Below are positions 36,157 to 47,896 of a stretch of DNA of 64,000 bases, piece after piece. Both the position numbers and the translations under genes were made by a program. The stretch lies in the NCBI GenBank assembly GCA_036417435.1, contig CM070903.1, positions 90,293,001 through 90,357,000 on the forward strand. The letters are read 5' to 3'. Below the pieces are notes generated by a model. That model was not told the origin of the DNA. It saw nothing but the letters and a program-made list of their open reading frames with translations, and did not search any database. Source of the DNA: Inia geoffrensis. Its lineage: Eukaryota > Chordata > Mammalia > Artiodactyla > Iniidae. The stretch's first letter is position 1, and every line of letters starts with the position of its first letter.

Positions 36157-38279
36157 TAGGGAGGCCTTCAAGGCGGCACAGGGTAAGACATGGAGATCAC
36201 CTTCCTCCCCACAAATACATCAGAAATACATCTACATGTGGAACAACTCCTATAGAACACCTACTGAACACTGGCATAAGACCTCAGACCTCCCAAAAGG
36301 CAAGAAACCCCCCACGTAACTGGGTAGGGCAAAAGAAAAAACAGAGACAAAAGAATAGAAAAAGGACATGCACCTCTGGGAGGGAGCTGTGAAGGAGGAA
36401 AAAGTATCCACACATGAGGAAGCCCCTTCACTGGCAGAGATGGGGGTGGGCAGAGGGGAAGCTTCAGAGCCACGGAGGAGAGCGCAGCAACAGGGGTGCA
36501 GAGAGCAAAGCAGAGAGATTCCCACACAGAGGATCAGTGCCAACTAGCACTGACCAGCCTGAGAGGCTTGTCTGCTCCCCACCGGCCGGGGCGGGTGGGG
36601 GCTGGGAGCTGAGGCTCGGGCTTCAGAGGTCAGATGCCAGGGAGAGGACTGGGGTTGGCTGCGTGAACACAGCATGAAGGGGGACTAGTGTGCCACAGCT
36701 AGCTGGGAGAGAGTCTGGAAAAATGTCTGGACCTGCCTAAGAGGCAAGAGACCACTATTTTGGGGCGCACGAGGAGAGGGAATTCAGAGCACTGCCTAAA
36801 CGAGCTCCAGTGACCGCAGCTATCAGCGTGGACACCAGAGACAGGCATGAAACGCTAAGACTGCTGCTGCAGCCATCAAGAATCCTGTGTGCAAGCACAG
36901 GTCACTATCCACACCTCCCCTCCTGGGAGCCTGTGCAGCCCACCACTGCAGGGTCCCATGACCAGGGACAACTTCCCCAGGAGAACACAGTGCGCCTCAG
37001 GCTGGTGCAACGTCATGCTGGCCTCTGCAACCAAAGGCTGGTCCCGCATTCCATACCCCTCCAGCTCCTGGGCTGAGTCAGAGCCCCCTTATCAGCTGCT
37101 ACTTTAACCCCATCCTGTCTGGGCAGGGAACAGACATCCGCAGGTGACCTACATGCAGAGGGGGGGCCAAAACCAAAGCTGAAACCCAGGAGCTGTGCGA
37201 ACAAAGAAGAGAAAGCGAAATTTCTCCCAGCAGCCTCAGGGGCAGCGGATGAAATCTCCACAGTCAACTCGATGTACCCTGCATCTGTGGAATACCTGAA
37301 TAGACAGCGAATCACCCCAAAAATTGAGGTGGTGGACTTTGAGAGCAACTCTAGACTTCGGGTGTGCTTTCTGCATCTGTTTCTGGTTTAATGTTTATCT
37401 TAGTTTAGTATTTAGAGTTTATTATCATTGGTAGATGTGTTTATTGATTCGGTTGCTCTCTTCTTTTTTTTTATATATATATAGATATATTTTTTTTTCC
37501 TTTATCTCTTTTTGTGAGTGTGTATGTGTATGCTTCTTTGTGTGATTTTGTCTGTATAGCTTTGCTTTTACCATTTTTCCTACAGTTCTGTCCTTGTTTT
37601 TTTTTTGTATACTTTTTAGCACTTGTTATCACTGGTGGATTTGTTTTTTGGTTTGGTTGCTCTTTTCTTTCTTTCTTTCTTTTTTTATTACTTTTTAATT
37701 TTTTGTGATAATTTTTTTATTTTAATAACTTTATTTTATTTTATTGTTTCTTTCTTTCATTTTTTCTCCCTTTTCTTCTGAGCTGTGTGACTGACAGAGT
37801 CTTGTGCTCCGGCTGGGTGTCAGGCCTGTGCCTCTGAGGTGGGAGAGCTGAGTTCAGGACATTGGTCCACCAGAATCCTCCCAGCTCCATGTAATATCAA
37901 ACAGTGAAACCGCTCCCGGAGACCTCCATCTCAATGCTAAGACTCAGCTCCACTCAATGACTAGCAACCTACAGTGCTGGACACCCTATGTCAAACAACT
38001 AGCAAGACTGGAACGCACACAACACATTAGCAGAGAGGCTGCCTAAAATCATAATAAGGTCACAGACACCCCAAAACACACCACCGAACACGGTCCTGCC
38101 CACCATAAGGACAAGATCTAGCTTCATCCACGAAAACACAGGCACCAGTCCCCTCCCCCAGGAAGCCTACACAACCCACTGAACAAACCTTAGGCAGTGG
38201 GGCAAGACACCAAAAACAACAGGAACTATGAACCTGCAGGCTGCAAAAAGGAGACCCCAAACACAGTAAGTTAAGCAAA
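36157..38279 (+). promoter_or_regulatory. L1 #2 5'UTR / internal promoter region
   Basis: A 2123-bp leader aligning with that of L1 #1: a GC-rich first part, then a T-rich part (about 37380-37790). Promoter activity is inferred from the family. It keeps the unoccupied SINE B target at 37887-37898. Frames on either strand here are incidental. Confidence 0.8.
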
Positions 38280-39170
38280 ATGAGAAGACAGAGAAACACA
38301 TAGCAGATGAAGGAACAAGGTAAAAACCCACCAGACCTAACAAATGAAGAGGAAATAGGCAGTCTACCTGAAAAAGAATTCACAGTAATAATAGTAAAAA
38401 TGAACCAAAATCTTGGAAATAGGAGGGAGAAAATACAAGAAATGTTGAACAAGGAACTAGAAGAACTAAAGAGCAAGCAAACAATGATGAACAACACAAT
38501 AAATGAAATTTAAACTGATCTAGAAGAAATCAATAGCAGAATATCTGAGGCAGAAGAATGGATAAGTGACCTGAGAGATAAAATAATGGAAATAACTACT
38601 GCAGAGAAGAATAAAGAAAAAAGAATGAAAAGAATTGAGGACAGTCTCAGAGGCCTCTGGGACAACATTAAATGCACCAACATTCGAATGATAGGGGTCC
38701 CTGCAGAAGAAGAGAAAAGGAAAGGGTCTGAGAAAATATTTGAAGAGATTATAGTTGAAAACTTCCCTAATATGGGAAGGAAATAGTTAATCAAGTCCAG
38801 GAAGCACAGAGAGTCCCATACAGGGTAAATCCAAGAAGAAACACGCCAATACACATATTAATTAAACTATCAAAAATTAAATACAAAGAAAAAATATTAC
38901 AAGCAGCAAGGGAAAAACAACAAATAACATACAAGGGAATCCCCATAAGGTTAACAGCTGATCTTTCAGCAGAAACTCTGCAAGCCATAGGGAGTGGCAG
39001 AACATATTTAAAGTGATGAAAGGGAAAAACCTACAACCAAGATTACTCTACCCAGCAAGGATCTCATTCAGATTCAACAGAGAAATTAAAACCCTTAAAG
39101 AGAGCGAAAGCTAAGAGAATTCAGCACCACCAAACCAGCTTTACAACAAATGCTAAGGGAACTTCTCTAG
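38280..39170 (+). pseudogene. L1 #2 ORF1 remnant
   Basis: It aligns with ORF1 of L1 #1. The eighth codon is TAG (38301-38303) where L1 #1 has CAG. Another stop ends the frame at 38511-38513, after MNNTINEI in the coiled-coil part. Further on, MKRIEDSLRGLWDNIKCTNIRMIGVPAEEE is well kept (38628 onward), the conserved start of the ORF1p RNA-binding region. The usual end (QQMLRELL, then TAG at 39168-39170) is present. Confidence 0.9.
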
Positions 39171-39228
39171 GCAGGAAACACAAAAGAAGAAAAAGGCCTA
39201 CAATAACAAACCCAAAACAATTAAGAAA

Positions 39229-42200
39229 ATGGTAATAGGAACATTCATATCAATAATTACCTTAAATGTAAATGGATTAAGTGCTCCAACAAAAAGACTG
39301 GATGAATGGATTCAAAAACAAGACCTGTATATACGCTGTGTACAAGAGACCCACTTCAGACCTAGAGACACATACAGACTGAATCTGAGGGGATGGAAAA
39401 AGATATTCCATGTAAATGGAAATCAAAAGAAAGCTGGAGTAGCAATTCTCATAGGAGACAAAACAGACTTTAAAATAAAGACTATTACAAGAGACAAACA
39501 AGGACACTGCATAATGATCAAGGGATCAATGCAAGAAGAAGATATAACAATTGAAAATATTTATGCACCCAACATAGGAGCACCTCATTACATAAGGCAA
39601 ATGCTAACAGCCATAAAAAGGTAAATCGACAGTAACATAATGATAGTAGGGGATTTTAACACTCCACTTTCACCAATAGACAGATCATCCAAAATGAAAA
39701 TAAATAAGGAAACACAAGCTTTAAATGATACATTAAACAAGATGGACTTAATTGAAATTTATAGGACATTCCATCCAAAACAACAGAATACACGTTCTTC
39801 TCAAGTGCGCATGGAACATTCTCCAGGATAGATCATATCTTGGGTCACAAATCAAGACTTGGTAAATTTAGGAAAATTGAAATCATATCAAGTATCTTTT
39901 CTGACCACAACGCTATGAGACTAGATATCAATTACAGGAAAAAATCTGTAAAAAACACAAACACATGGAGGCTAAGCACTACACTATAAATGACCAAGAG
40001 ATCACTGAAAAAATCAAAGAGGAAATCAAAAAATACCTAGAAACAAATGACAATGAAAAGACAACGACCCAAAACCTATGGGATGCAGCAAAAACAGTTT
40101 TAAGACGGAAGTCTATAGCAATACAATTGTACCTCAAGAAACAAGAAACATCTCAAATAAACAACCAAACCTTACACCTAAGGCAATTAGAGAAAGAGGA
40201 ACAAAAAACCCCCAAAGTTAGCAGAAGGAAGGAAATCATAAAGATCAGATTAGAAATAAATGAAAAAAAAAAATGAAGGAAGCAATAGCAAAGATCAATA
40301 AAACTAAAACCTGGTTCTTTGAGCAGATAAACAAAACTGATAAACCATTAGCCAGATTCATCAAGAACAAAAGGGAGAAGACTCAAATGAACAGAAATAG
40401 AAATGAAAAAGGAGAAGTAACAACTGACACTGCAGAAATACAAAGGTCATGAGAGATTACTACAAGCAACTATATGCCAATAAAATGGACAACCTGGAAG
40501 AACTGGAAAAATTCTTAGAAAAGCACAACCTTCCAAGACTATACCAGGAAGAAATAGAAAATATACACAGACCAAACACAAGCACTGAAATTGCGACTGT
40601 GATTAAAAATCTTCCAACAAAGAAGAGCCCAGGACCAGATGGCTTCACAGGCAAATTCTATCAAACATTTAGAAAAGAGCTAACACCTATCTCCTTTTCA
40701 AACTCTTCCAAAATGTAGCAGAGGGAGGAACACTCCCAAACTCATTCTATGAGGCCACCATCACCCTGATACCAAAACCAGACAAAGATGTCACAAAGAA
40801 AGAACTCTACAGGCCAATATCACTGATGAACATAGATGCAAAAATCCTCAACAAAAACTAGCAAAGAGAATCTAACAGCACATTAAATGGATCATACACC
40901 ACGATCAAGTAGGGTTTATCCCAGGAATGCAAGGATTCCTCAATATACGCAAATCAATCAATGTGATACACCATATTAACAAACTGAAGGAGAAAAACCA
41001 TATGATCATCTCAATAGATGCAGAGAAAGCTTTCGACAAAATTCAACACCCTTTTATGATAAAAACCCTCCAGAAAGTAGGCATACAGGGAACTTATCTC
41101 AACATAATAAAGGCCATATATGACAAACCCACAGCCAACATCATTCTCAATGGTGAAAAACTGAAAGCATTTCCTCTAAGATCAGGCACAAGACAAGGAC
41201 GGTCACTCTCACCACTATTATTCAACATAGTTTTCTAAGTTTTAGCCATAGCAGTCAGAGAAGAAAAAGTAGTAAAAGGAATCCAAATCTGAAAAGAAAA
41301 ACTGTCACTGTTTGCAGATGTCATGACACAATACATAGAGAATCCTAAACATGCTACCAGAAAACTACTAGAGCTAATCAACAAACTTGGTAAAGTAGCA
41401 AGATATAAAATTAATGCACACAAATCTCTTGCATTCCTATACACTAATGATGAAAAATCTGAAAGAGAATTTAAGGAAACACTCCCATTTACCATTGCAA
41501 CAAAAAGAATAAAATACCTTGGAATAAACCTACCTAAGGAGATAAAAGACCTCTATAGAAAAGTATAAGACACTGATGAAAGAAATTAAAGATGATACCA
41601 ACAGATGGAGAGATATACCATGTTCTTGGATTGGAAGAATCAACATTGTGAAAATGACTATACTACCCAAAGCAATTTACAAATTCAATGCAATCCCTAT
41701 CAAACTACCACTGGCATTTTTCACAGAACTAGAACAAAAAATTTCACAATTTGTATGGAAACACAAAAGATCCCAAATAACCACAGCAGGATTGAGAAAG
41801 AAAAACGAAACTGGAGGAATCAGGCTCCTGGACTTCAGACTATACTACAAAGCTACAGTAATAAAGACAGTATGGTACTAGCACAAAAACAGAAATATAA
41901 ATCAATGGAACAGGATAGAAAGCCCAGAGATAAACCCACACACATATGGTCACCTTATTTTTGATAAAGGAGGCAAGAATATACAATGGGGAAAAGACAA
42001 CCTCTTCAATAAGTGGTGCTGGGAAAACTGGACAGCTACATGTAAAAGAATGAAATTAGAACACTCCCTAACACCATACACAAAAATAAACTCAAAATGG
42101 ATTAAAGACTGAAATGTAAGGCCAGACACTATAAATCTCTTAGAGGAAAACATAGGCAGAACACTCTATGACATAAATCACAGCAAAATCCTTTTTGACC

Positions 42201-43257
42201 CACCTCCCAGATAAATGGAAATAAAAACAAAAATAAACAAATGGGACCTAATGAAACTTAAAACCTTTTGCACAGCAAAGGAAACCATAAACAAGACAAA
42301 AAGACAAACCTCAGGGGCTTCTCCGGTGGCACAGTGGTTGACAGTCCACCTGCCGATGCAGGGGACACGGGTTCGTGCCCTGGTCCGGGAAGATCCCACA
42401 TGCCGCGGAGCGGATAGGCCCGTGAGCCATGGCCGCTGAGCCTGCGCGTCCGGAGCATGTGCTCCGCAATGTGAGAAGCCACGACAGTGAGAGGCCCACG
42501 TACCGCAAAAAAAAAAAAAAAAAAAAAAGACAAACCTCAGAATTGGAGAAAATATTTGCAAATGAAGCAGCTGACAAAAGATTAATCTCCAAAGTATATA
42601 AACAGCTCATGCAGCTCAATATCAAAAAAAAAACAAACCCAATCCAAAAATGGGTAGAAGACCTTAATAGACATTTCTCCAAAGATATACAGACTGCCAA
42701 CAAACAAACACATGAAAGGATGCTCAACATCACTAATTATTAGAGAAACGCAAGTCAAAACTATAATGAGGTATCACCTCACACCAGTCAGAATGGCCAT
42801 CATCAAAATATCTACAAACAATAAATGCTGGAGAGGGTGTAGAGAAAAGGGAACCCTCTTGCACTGTTGGTGGGAATGTAAATTGATACAGCCACCATGA
42901 GGAACAGTATGGAGGTTCCTTAAAAAACTAATAATAGAAATACCATATGACCCAGCAATCCCACTACTGGGCATATACCCTGAGAAAACCATAATTCAAA
43001 AAGAGTCATGCACCACAATGTTCACTGCAGCTCATTTACAATAGCCAGGATATGGAAGCAACCTAAATGCCCATTGACAGATGAATGGATAAAGAAGATG
43101 TGGTACATATATACAATGGAGTATTACTCAACCATAAAAAAAATGAAATTGAGTTATTTGTAATGAGTTGGATGGACCTAGAGTCTGTCATACAGCGTGA
43201 AGTAAGTCAGAAAGAGAAAAACAAATACCATGTGCTAAGACATATATATGGAATCTA
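39229..43257 (+). pseudogene. L1 #2 ORF2 remnant, interrupted by SINE
   Basis: The endonuclease part is well kept from 39229, including NVNGL and the catalytic QETHF (E codon at 39345-39347), up to TAA at 39622-39624. Later frames carry the reverse transcriptase start ([16 protein letters not shown] near 40622-40666), the [27 protein letters not shown] block near 40974, and [15 protein letters not shown], where L1 #1 has GCPLS. The catalytic motif is FADV (41311-41322), not FADD. A SINE (42315-42523) splits the C-terminal part. The end, HIYGI and stop, is at 43255-43257. Confidence 0.92.
42315..42523 (+). mobile_element. CHR-type SINE in L1 #2 ORF2 (SINE H)
   Basis: A sense copy from 'gggcttctccggtggcacag' to 'gaggcccacgtaccgc' plus an A tail. 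Exact 17-bp target-site copies AAAAAGACAAACCTCAG lie at 42298-42314 and 42524-42540. The unoccupied site in L1 #1 is near 11844-11861. Confidence 0.96.
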
Positions 43258-43629
43258 AAAAAAAAGTTTCTGAAGTACCTAGGGGCAGGACAGGAATAAA
43301 GATGCAGATGTAGAGAGTGGACTTGAGGACATGGCGAGGGAGAAGGGTAAGCTGGGATGAAGTGAGAGCATAGCATGGACATATATACACTACCAAACAT
43401 AAAATAGATAGCTAGTGGGCAGCAGCCACACAGCACAGGGAGATCAGCTCGGTGCTTTGTGACCTCCTAGAGGGGTGGGGTAGGGAGGGTGGGAGGGAGG
43501 TGCAAGAGGGAGGAGATATGGGGATATATGTATTTGTATAGCTGATTCACTCTGTTATAAAGCAGAAACTAACACACCATTGTAAAGCAATTATACTCCA
43601 ATAAAGGTATTAAAAAAAATTCTCAAGAA
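43258..43629 (+). other. L1 #2 3'UTR and tail
   Basis: It matches the L1 #1 3'UTR, including the G-rich stretch (43470-43520). It keeps AATAAA at 43600-43605, just before the short A tail. Confidence 0.85.
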
Positions 43630-43643
43630 AAAATAAGACTTTG

Positions 43644-44044
43644 ACCATCTTATAAAATAAATTATGGTCAGTTTAATTTTAGTGTTACATGATGTTTTTA
43701 AGAATTTTTTGACCATGAATTGGATAAAGTGTAGCTGTTGCCAAAATAAACATTTCCAACCATTCTAGATAAATAGATGTTTCATCTGTGTATCTTTTTC
43801 CTTCTCCCTCTTGTTTTTCCTGCTCTTCCATTGGCTTTTCTTTTCCCTGTATGAGGTGATTTTCATCTCTCCCACTGCCTTTCTGCAGAGACACCTTGAT
43901 TATTGAAAACCCTGAAAAACCCTGGTTCATAGGGAATGTGCTCAGGAGAATTGAGGCATTGGAGTTATTCTCCATTGAGTCTAGAACAGGAGAACAAACA
44001 CTGCCCTGGGAAAAAGATGAGCTGAATCTAGCCCCCATCTTTAC
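43644..44044. other. Spacer
   Basis: No gene confirmed. A 117-codon minus-strand frame (43685-44038) has no recognised domain. Confidence 0.4.
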
Positions 44045-44125
44045 TCACCTGTTATGAAATTATGGGCAAGTGTTTAAAAGTCTTGGAGTATTTGTTGCTT
44101 TTTCTGAAAAATAGGCATAATGATG
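44045..44125 (+). repeat. MIR fragment interrupted by an LTR
   Basis: 'gttatgaaattatgggcaag' and 'ctgaaaaataggcataatga' match the MIR core. The match stops where the LTR-like sequence starts. Confidence 0.5.
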
Positions 44126-44560
44126 ATACCAAGTCCAAGCTCATTCTGCTCACCAAACGACAGGCCAGTAAATTGGGAGAGGAGTTGCTGGGACAAGGAA
44201 TAATGACTTTATTCGGAAAGCCAGCAGACCGAGAAGATGGCAGACTAGTGTCTCAAAAAACCATCTTCTCCCAGTCAGAATCCGGGCGTCTTTTATACAG
44301 AGGAAGGGGAGGGAGGGAAGATCCACTATGATGCCAACCGTTGGTGGAGCAGAACCTCTAACAGCCACTTGCTAAACAGTCCCGCACTGACAGCTGACGC
44401 CCACCCCCCCCTCATTACAACTATATCTCCTCTGCCCGAAGCTCATCTCTTGACATCCTTACAGTTATAACTAGAAAGTACTCCCCCTACTCTGTTATTT
44501 GCACTGATTTTGGCCTCCTAAACCCACCCTGTGAAGCCAACAACCACTGAGCCTCTGATC
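44126..44560 (-). mobile_element. Probable solo LTR, ERV1-like
   Basis: Read on the minus strand, it has LTR signals in the right order: a U3-like part, a TATAAAA box (44291-44297), then AATAAA (44208-44213) about 80 bp downstream, then a U5-like part with CCTGTCGTTTGGTGAGCA. No gag, pol or env sequence adjoins it. The outer ends and the target duplication are not resolved, so coordinates are approximate. An unrelated promoter-like repeat is the main alternative. Confidence 0.6.
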
Positions 44561-44736
44561 AATCACTTTAGTTATCATTCAGCTAACCATGTGTTTCCAG
44601 AAACATACTTGTCATTCAAAGACTTATTTAAAGAGTATCTAACGGTGAACCAGGTACGTGGAATTCATTTTCTTAGAATGGCTCTTCAGTACTTCCCCTT
44701 CACAAAAAAAACAGAAAAAACAAAACAAAACAAAAT
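44561..44736. other. Spacer
   Basis: An L2-like trace may lie at 44600-44650. The A/C-rich run at 44701-44735 resembles that at 45445-45465 upstream of the partner block. Confidence 0.35.
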
Positions 44737-44871
44737 CACATTCAGGCAAGTCCTGTGATGGCTGTGGAACTGTGACTCCTGAATCACAAAATGACACCAG
44801 AAGACGTGAGGGTGAAGGTTTTTTGTTTTGTTTTTGTTTTTCTCAGATATGGCTGGCTATCAATAAATGAT
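44737..44871 (+). repeat. Local duplication 2, copy 1
   Basis: This block recurs in direct orientation at 45587-45719. Shared landmarks are CACATTCAGGCA, GTGACTCCTGAA, AAATGACAC, GAGGGTGAAG, a TTTTGTTTTTG run, and CTCAGATATGGCTGGCTATC. The match is close, with only small indels. Confidence 0.85.
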
Positions 44872-45586
44872 AAGATTAGAAACATTTTTTTTTTCTGATG
44901 GATATTTTCTCCTTTACATAAATCCTGCCCCTCAATCAAATTTGAGTGCTTTAACATTCTGAACGAAAACACTGTTTTAACATACTTTGCCTAGGTGCTG
45001 CCCAATTATTAATTTAACAGAAAATCTTAAGGACAAACAGCAATTGAGCTTCTAACGCCCACCAAATATTTAGTGAGTTGCTAATGCTGCTCTGTGGAGA
45101 TACTCAACAAATATGAAACACAGTTCCCAATTTCAAAAAAATACAACTCATTGTGGAAATAATATTTATTGTATTTTAGAATGAAAAAGTTCATCATTTT
45201 CCAGATGGAAACAGGAAATAATTCACTGTCCAGAGAATAAAACAAAGAAAAGGATGGTCTGACCACCAGCAAAATAAAGTCAGTCCCTTCCCTACCTTCT
45301 AGAATTGGCAAAGACAGACTGCCTTATGTTTGGAAAAATCCAGGTAAGTATCCAACAATGACATTATACATAAAGGATTATCAGTAGATGACAACTGTAG
45401 AGTATCTTAGCACAAGCCTTAGACAGCTGGCTGGAGGCATCTTAAAAAAGCAAAAACAAAAACAAAACCAGAGTTCCTCAGAGGGTGCCTGCTGCATGCC
45501 TTCCGGTATTTGATGCATATGATACAGGGAGGAAGGGGTGGAGCAGACACTCGGATACAGAGGTGCCAAAGGGGGCTCCAGATCAA
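44872..45586. other. Spacer between duplicated blocks
   Basis: No gene recognised. It holds short T- and A-rich runs. Confidence 0.4.
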
Positions 45587-45719
45587 CACATTCAGGCACG
45601 TTCTGTGACGGCTGTGACTCCTGAACCACGAAATGACACAAAAAGACATGAGGGTGAAGTTTTTTTGTTTGTTCTGTTTTTGTTTTTCTCAGATATGGCT
45701 GGCTATCAATACACGATAC
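45587..45719 (+). repeat. Local duplication 2, copy 2
   Basis: Partner of 44737-44871, 850 bp downstream. Overlapping frames of up to 131 codons reflect this sequence and have no recognised domain. Confidence 0.85.
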
Positions 45720-46447
45720 AGCCAATTCATGATGAATTTATGTGCTATATGGTATTTTTGTTAATTAAACTTTTTATTATAACGTCACTAAAATATGCTT
45801 GTGGTGCATTTTTTCATATTCACAGTAGTGCAAAAAACTGCCAACATGTGACAATTTCCCATGGGAGAAATTATCTGTAGGTTGCATAAGGATGGAAGTT
45901 CCACAAGGGGTATGACTGCTAGAGCAGTGAAAAACAGCAGAAAAGACTCACAGATGAAAGAATACTGGAATGGGACATGACATAATAAGACTCATCTGGA
46001 TTATTAAAAAAGACAGAAGCACGTTCCAACTGAACTACATGAAGATGAGAGGCCAAAAACTATGGAGAAAAATTAAACAGGTGGCAGCAGCTTTGAGTTT
46101 AATAGGTGTTGCGAAGTGTTTGGGGACAGGAAGGAAGGCAGAGCAGCTACTGGTGAAGAGATATTCAGTGCAGGTAGGACAGACAAGCCTCCATAGCCCA
46201 AGATATTTATTGCTCACCTGCTGGATGATGCTTGAAATGTCTTTGACTTTAATGTTTAGAGTTTTGCTTCAATGCTTAATCAAGCACATGTTTGTGGGTT
46301 TAAAGGTTGCAGCCATTCTTTTTCTTTGTAACAGACAGATAGAAATGGGGTCATCCCATTCAGAAAGAGTACCACCAATCCAATAACCAGAACATGTTCA
46401 TTAGGCTCTAACTAGATTTGGATATTTTGTTTGTAATTAATACCCTA
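45720..46447. other. Spacer with a 138-codon frame
   Basis: The frame at 45970-46386 (+) is one of the longest outside repeats. Its product would be basic with hydrophobic stretches, but I recognise no domain and see no splice or promoter context. I treat it as chance. Confidence 0.35.
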
Positions 46448-46867
46448 TGATGGTTAATTTTGTGTGTCACCTTAGCTAGGCCACAGTACCCAGATATTTG
46501 GTCAAATGTCAGTCTGGATGTTTCTGTGAAGGTTTCTTCAAGATGAGATTAACATTTAGATCAGTAGACTTTGAATAAAGCCGATTACTTTCCATAATGT
46601 AGGTGGGCCTCATCTAATCAGTTAAAGGCCTTAAGAGAAAAAGACCAAGGTTCTACTGGGAAAAGGGAATTCTGCCTCCAGACTGCCTTTATGCTCAAGC
46701 AGCAACATCAGCTTTTTGCTGGGTCTCCAGCCTGCCAGTCTGCCCTGAAGATTTCAGACTTGTCAGCCACACAGTCACATGAGCCAATTCCTTAAAATAA
46801 ATACCTCTTGATAGACAGACAGATAATCTCCTATTGGTTCTATTTCTCTGGAAAACCCTGAGTAATA
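46448..46867 (+). mobile_element. MLT2-like solo LTR (ERVL class)
   Basis: It matches known MLT2 landmarks end to end: TGATGGTTAATTTTGTGTGT, 'cccagatatttggtcaaatg', 'ggtgggcctcatctaatcag', 'cagttaaaggccttaagaga', 'atgagccaattccttaaaat' with AATAAA close by, and 'cctattggttctatttctct'. No internal retroviral sequence is attached, so it is a solo LTR. Divergence fits an old placental element. Confidence 0.8.
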
Positions 46868-47229
46868 GGTACACCTTTAAGGGTTTAGATCCATTAACTT
46901 GAAATAAAAAGGAATTTGAGTACACAACCTCAGACATTCTGGATAAAGAATGACTTTTTATTAAACAATTTAAATGAAACTTAATAACTGATTATAGAAA
47001 CATTAAAAACTTCTGGACTAGATTTTGAACCTTGGATCCTAGGAACCCAGTCTTGCGGTCTGGATTCATGCTTATCCGCTTACCTTTTTTTTCCATCTTC
47101 CTGTTTTATGATCTGTCATAGAGTTTCTGAAGTATGACCTGGTAGGCAGTTATATTTTTTTCTAGGTTTTGCTACCTCTCCAGAAAGTCTTATATACTTA
47201 CTCTGTGTACACTCTCTTTCTTGACTGCT
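46868..47229. other. Spacer
   Basis: Nothing recognised. Confidence 0.4.
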
Positions 47230-47440
47230 GTTTTCTTGAAAGGAGCACTCTACAGTGAAAATAACAAGAACTTTGTGGTTAAAAAAAAAAAGTGAGTTTT
47301 AATCCTGGATCCAAAGCAAATAGTAGCTGTGTGATCTTGTCCATGTCGTAATACTTAACCTCTTTGAACCTCAGTTTCCTTATCTCTCAAGATCTTCACA
47401 CAGTCAGTGTACAGAATAAATGAGGTACTGAATGCCTTGA
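47230..47440 (+). repeat. MIR SINE
   Basis: 'tagtagctgtgtgatcttgt', 'aacctctttgaacctcagtt', 'tccttatctctcaag' and 'aataaatgaggtactgaatg' follow the MIR order. An A run (47281-47291) interrupts its 5' part. Confidence 0.8.
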
Positions 47441-47514
47441 TCATACTGTTTATAGAGAAAGGGACTGTCAAAAAAACTTGTATCTGGATGTAGCTTCTCA
47501 GTTTCTTTATTTTA

Positions 47515-47867
47515 TTTTTAATAAATTTATTTATTTTATTTATTTTTGTCTGTGTTGGGTCTTCGTTGCTGTGCACAAGCTTTCTCTAGTTGCATCGAGT
47601 GGGGGCTGCTCTTAGTTGCGGTGTGTGGGCTTCTCACTGCAGTGGCTTCTCTTGTTGCAGCGCATGGGCTCTAGGCGCACAGGCTTCAGTAGTTGTGGCA
47701 CGTGTGCTCAGTAGTTGTGGCTTGTGGGCTCTAGAGCACAGGCTCAGTAGTTGTGGCGCAGGGGCTTAGTTGCTCCATGGCATGTGGGGTCTTCCTGGAC
47801 CAGGTCTCGAACCCATGTCCCCTGCATTGGCAGGCGGATTCTTAACCACTGTTCCACCAGGGAAGCC
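47515..47867 (-). mobile_element. Longer, older CHR-type SINE (SINE F)
   Basis: An antisense copy of the long form: A/T-rich tail, 'gtgttgggtcttcgttgctg', 'tctctagttgcatcgagtgg', 'cagtagttgtggc' modules and the reversed head ending CACCAGGGAAGCCC. Target copies CAGTTTCTTTATTTTA (47499-47514) and CAGTTTCCTTACTTTA (47868-47883) differ at two positions, so it is older than its neighbour. Confidence 0.93.
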
Positions 47868-47896
47868 CAGTTTCCTTACTTTAAAAGTTGCTGATG

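Larger units (their letters stand above)
36157..43629 (+). mobile_element. Full-length, inactive L1 retrotransposon (L1 #2)
   Basis: Same family and orientation as L1 #1. In order: 5'UTR (36157-38279), ORF1 remnant, ORF2 remnant split by a SINE, 3'UTR and tail. Target-site copies AAAATAAGACTTTG at 36143-36156 and 43630-43643 are identical over 14 bp. Without the SINE and its target copy the element is 7247 bp, 3 bp from L1 #1. Stops and frameshifts in both ORFs, a changed reverse transcriptase motif and the SINE make it dead. Confidence 0.96.

Noticed and set aside
45970..46386. 138-codon plus-strand frame
   Set aside because: No recognised family, signal or splice context, in sequence that otherwise looks like spacer.
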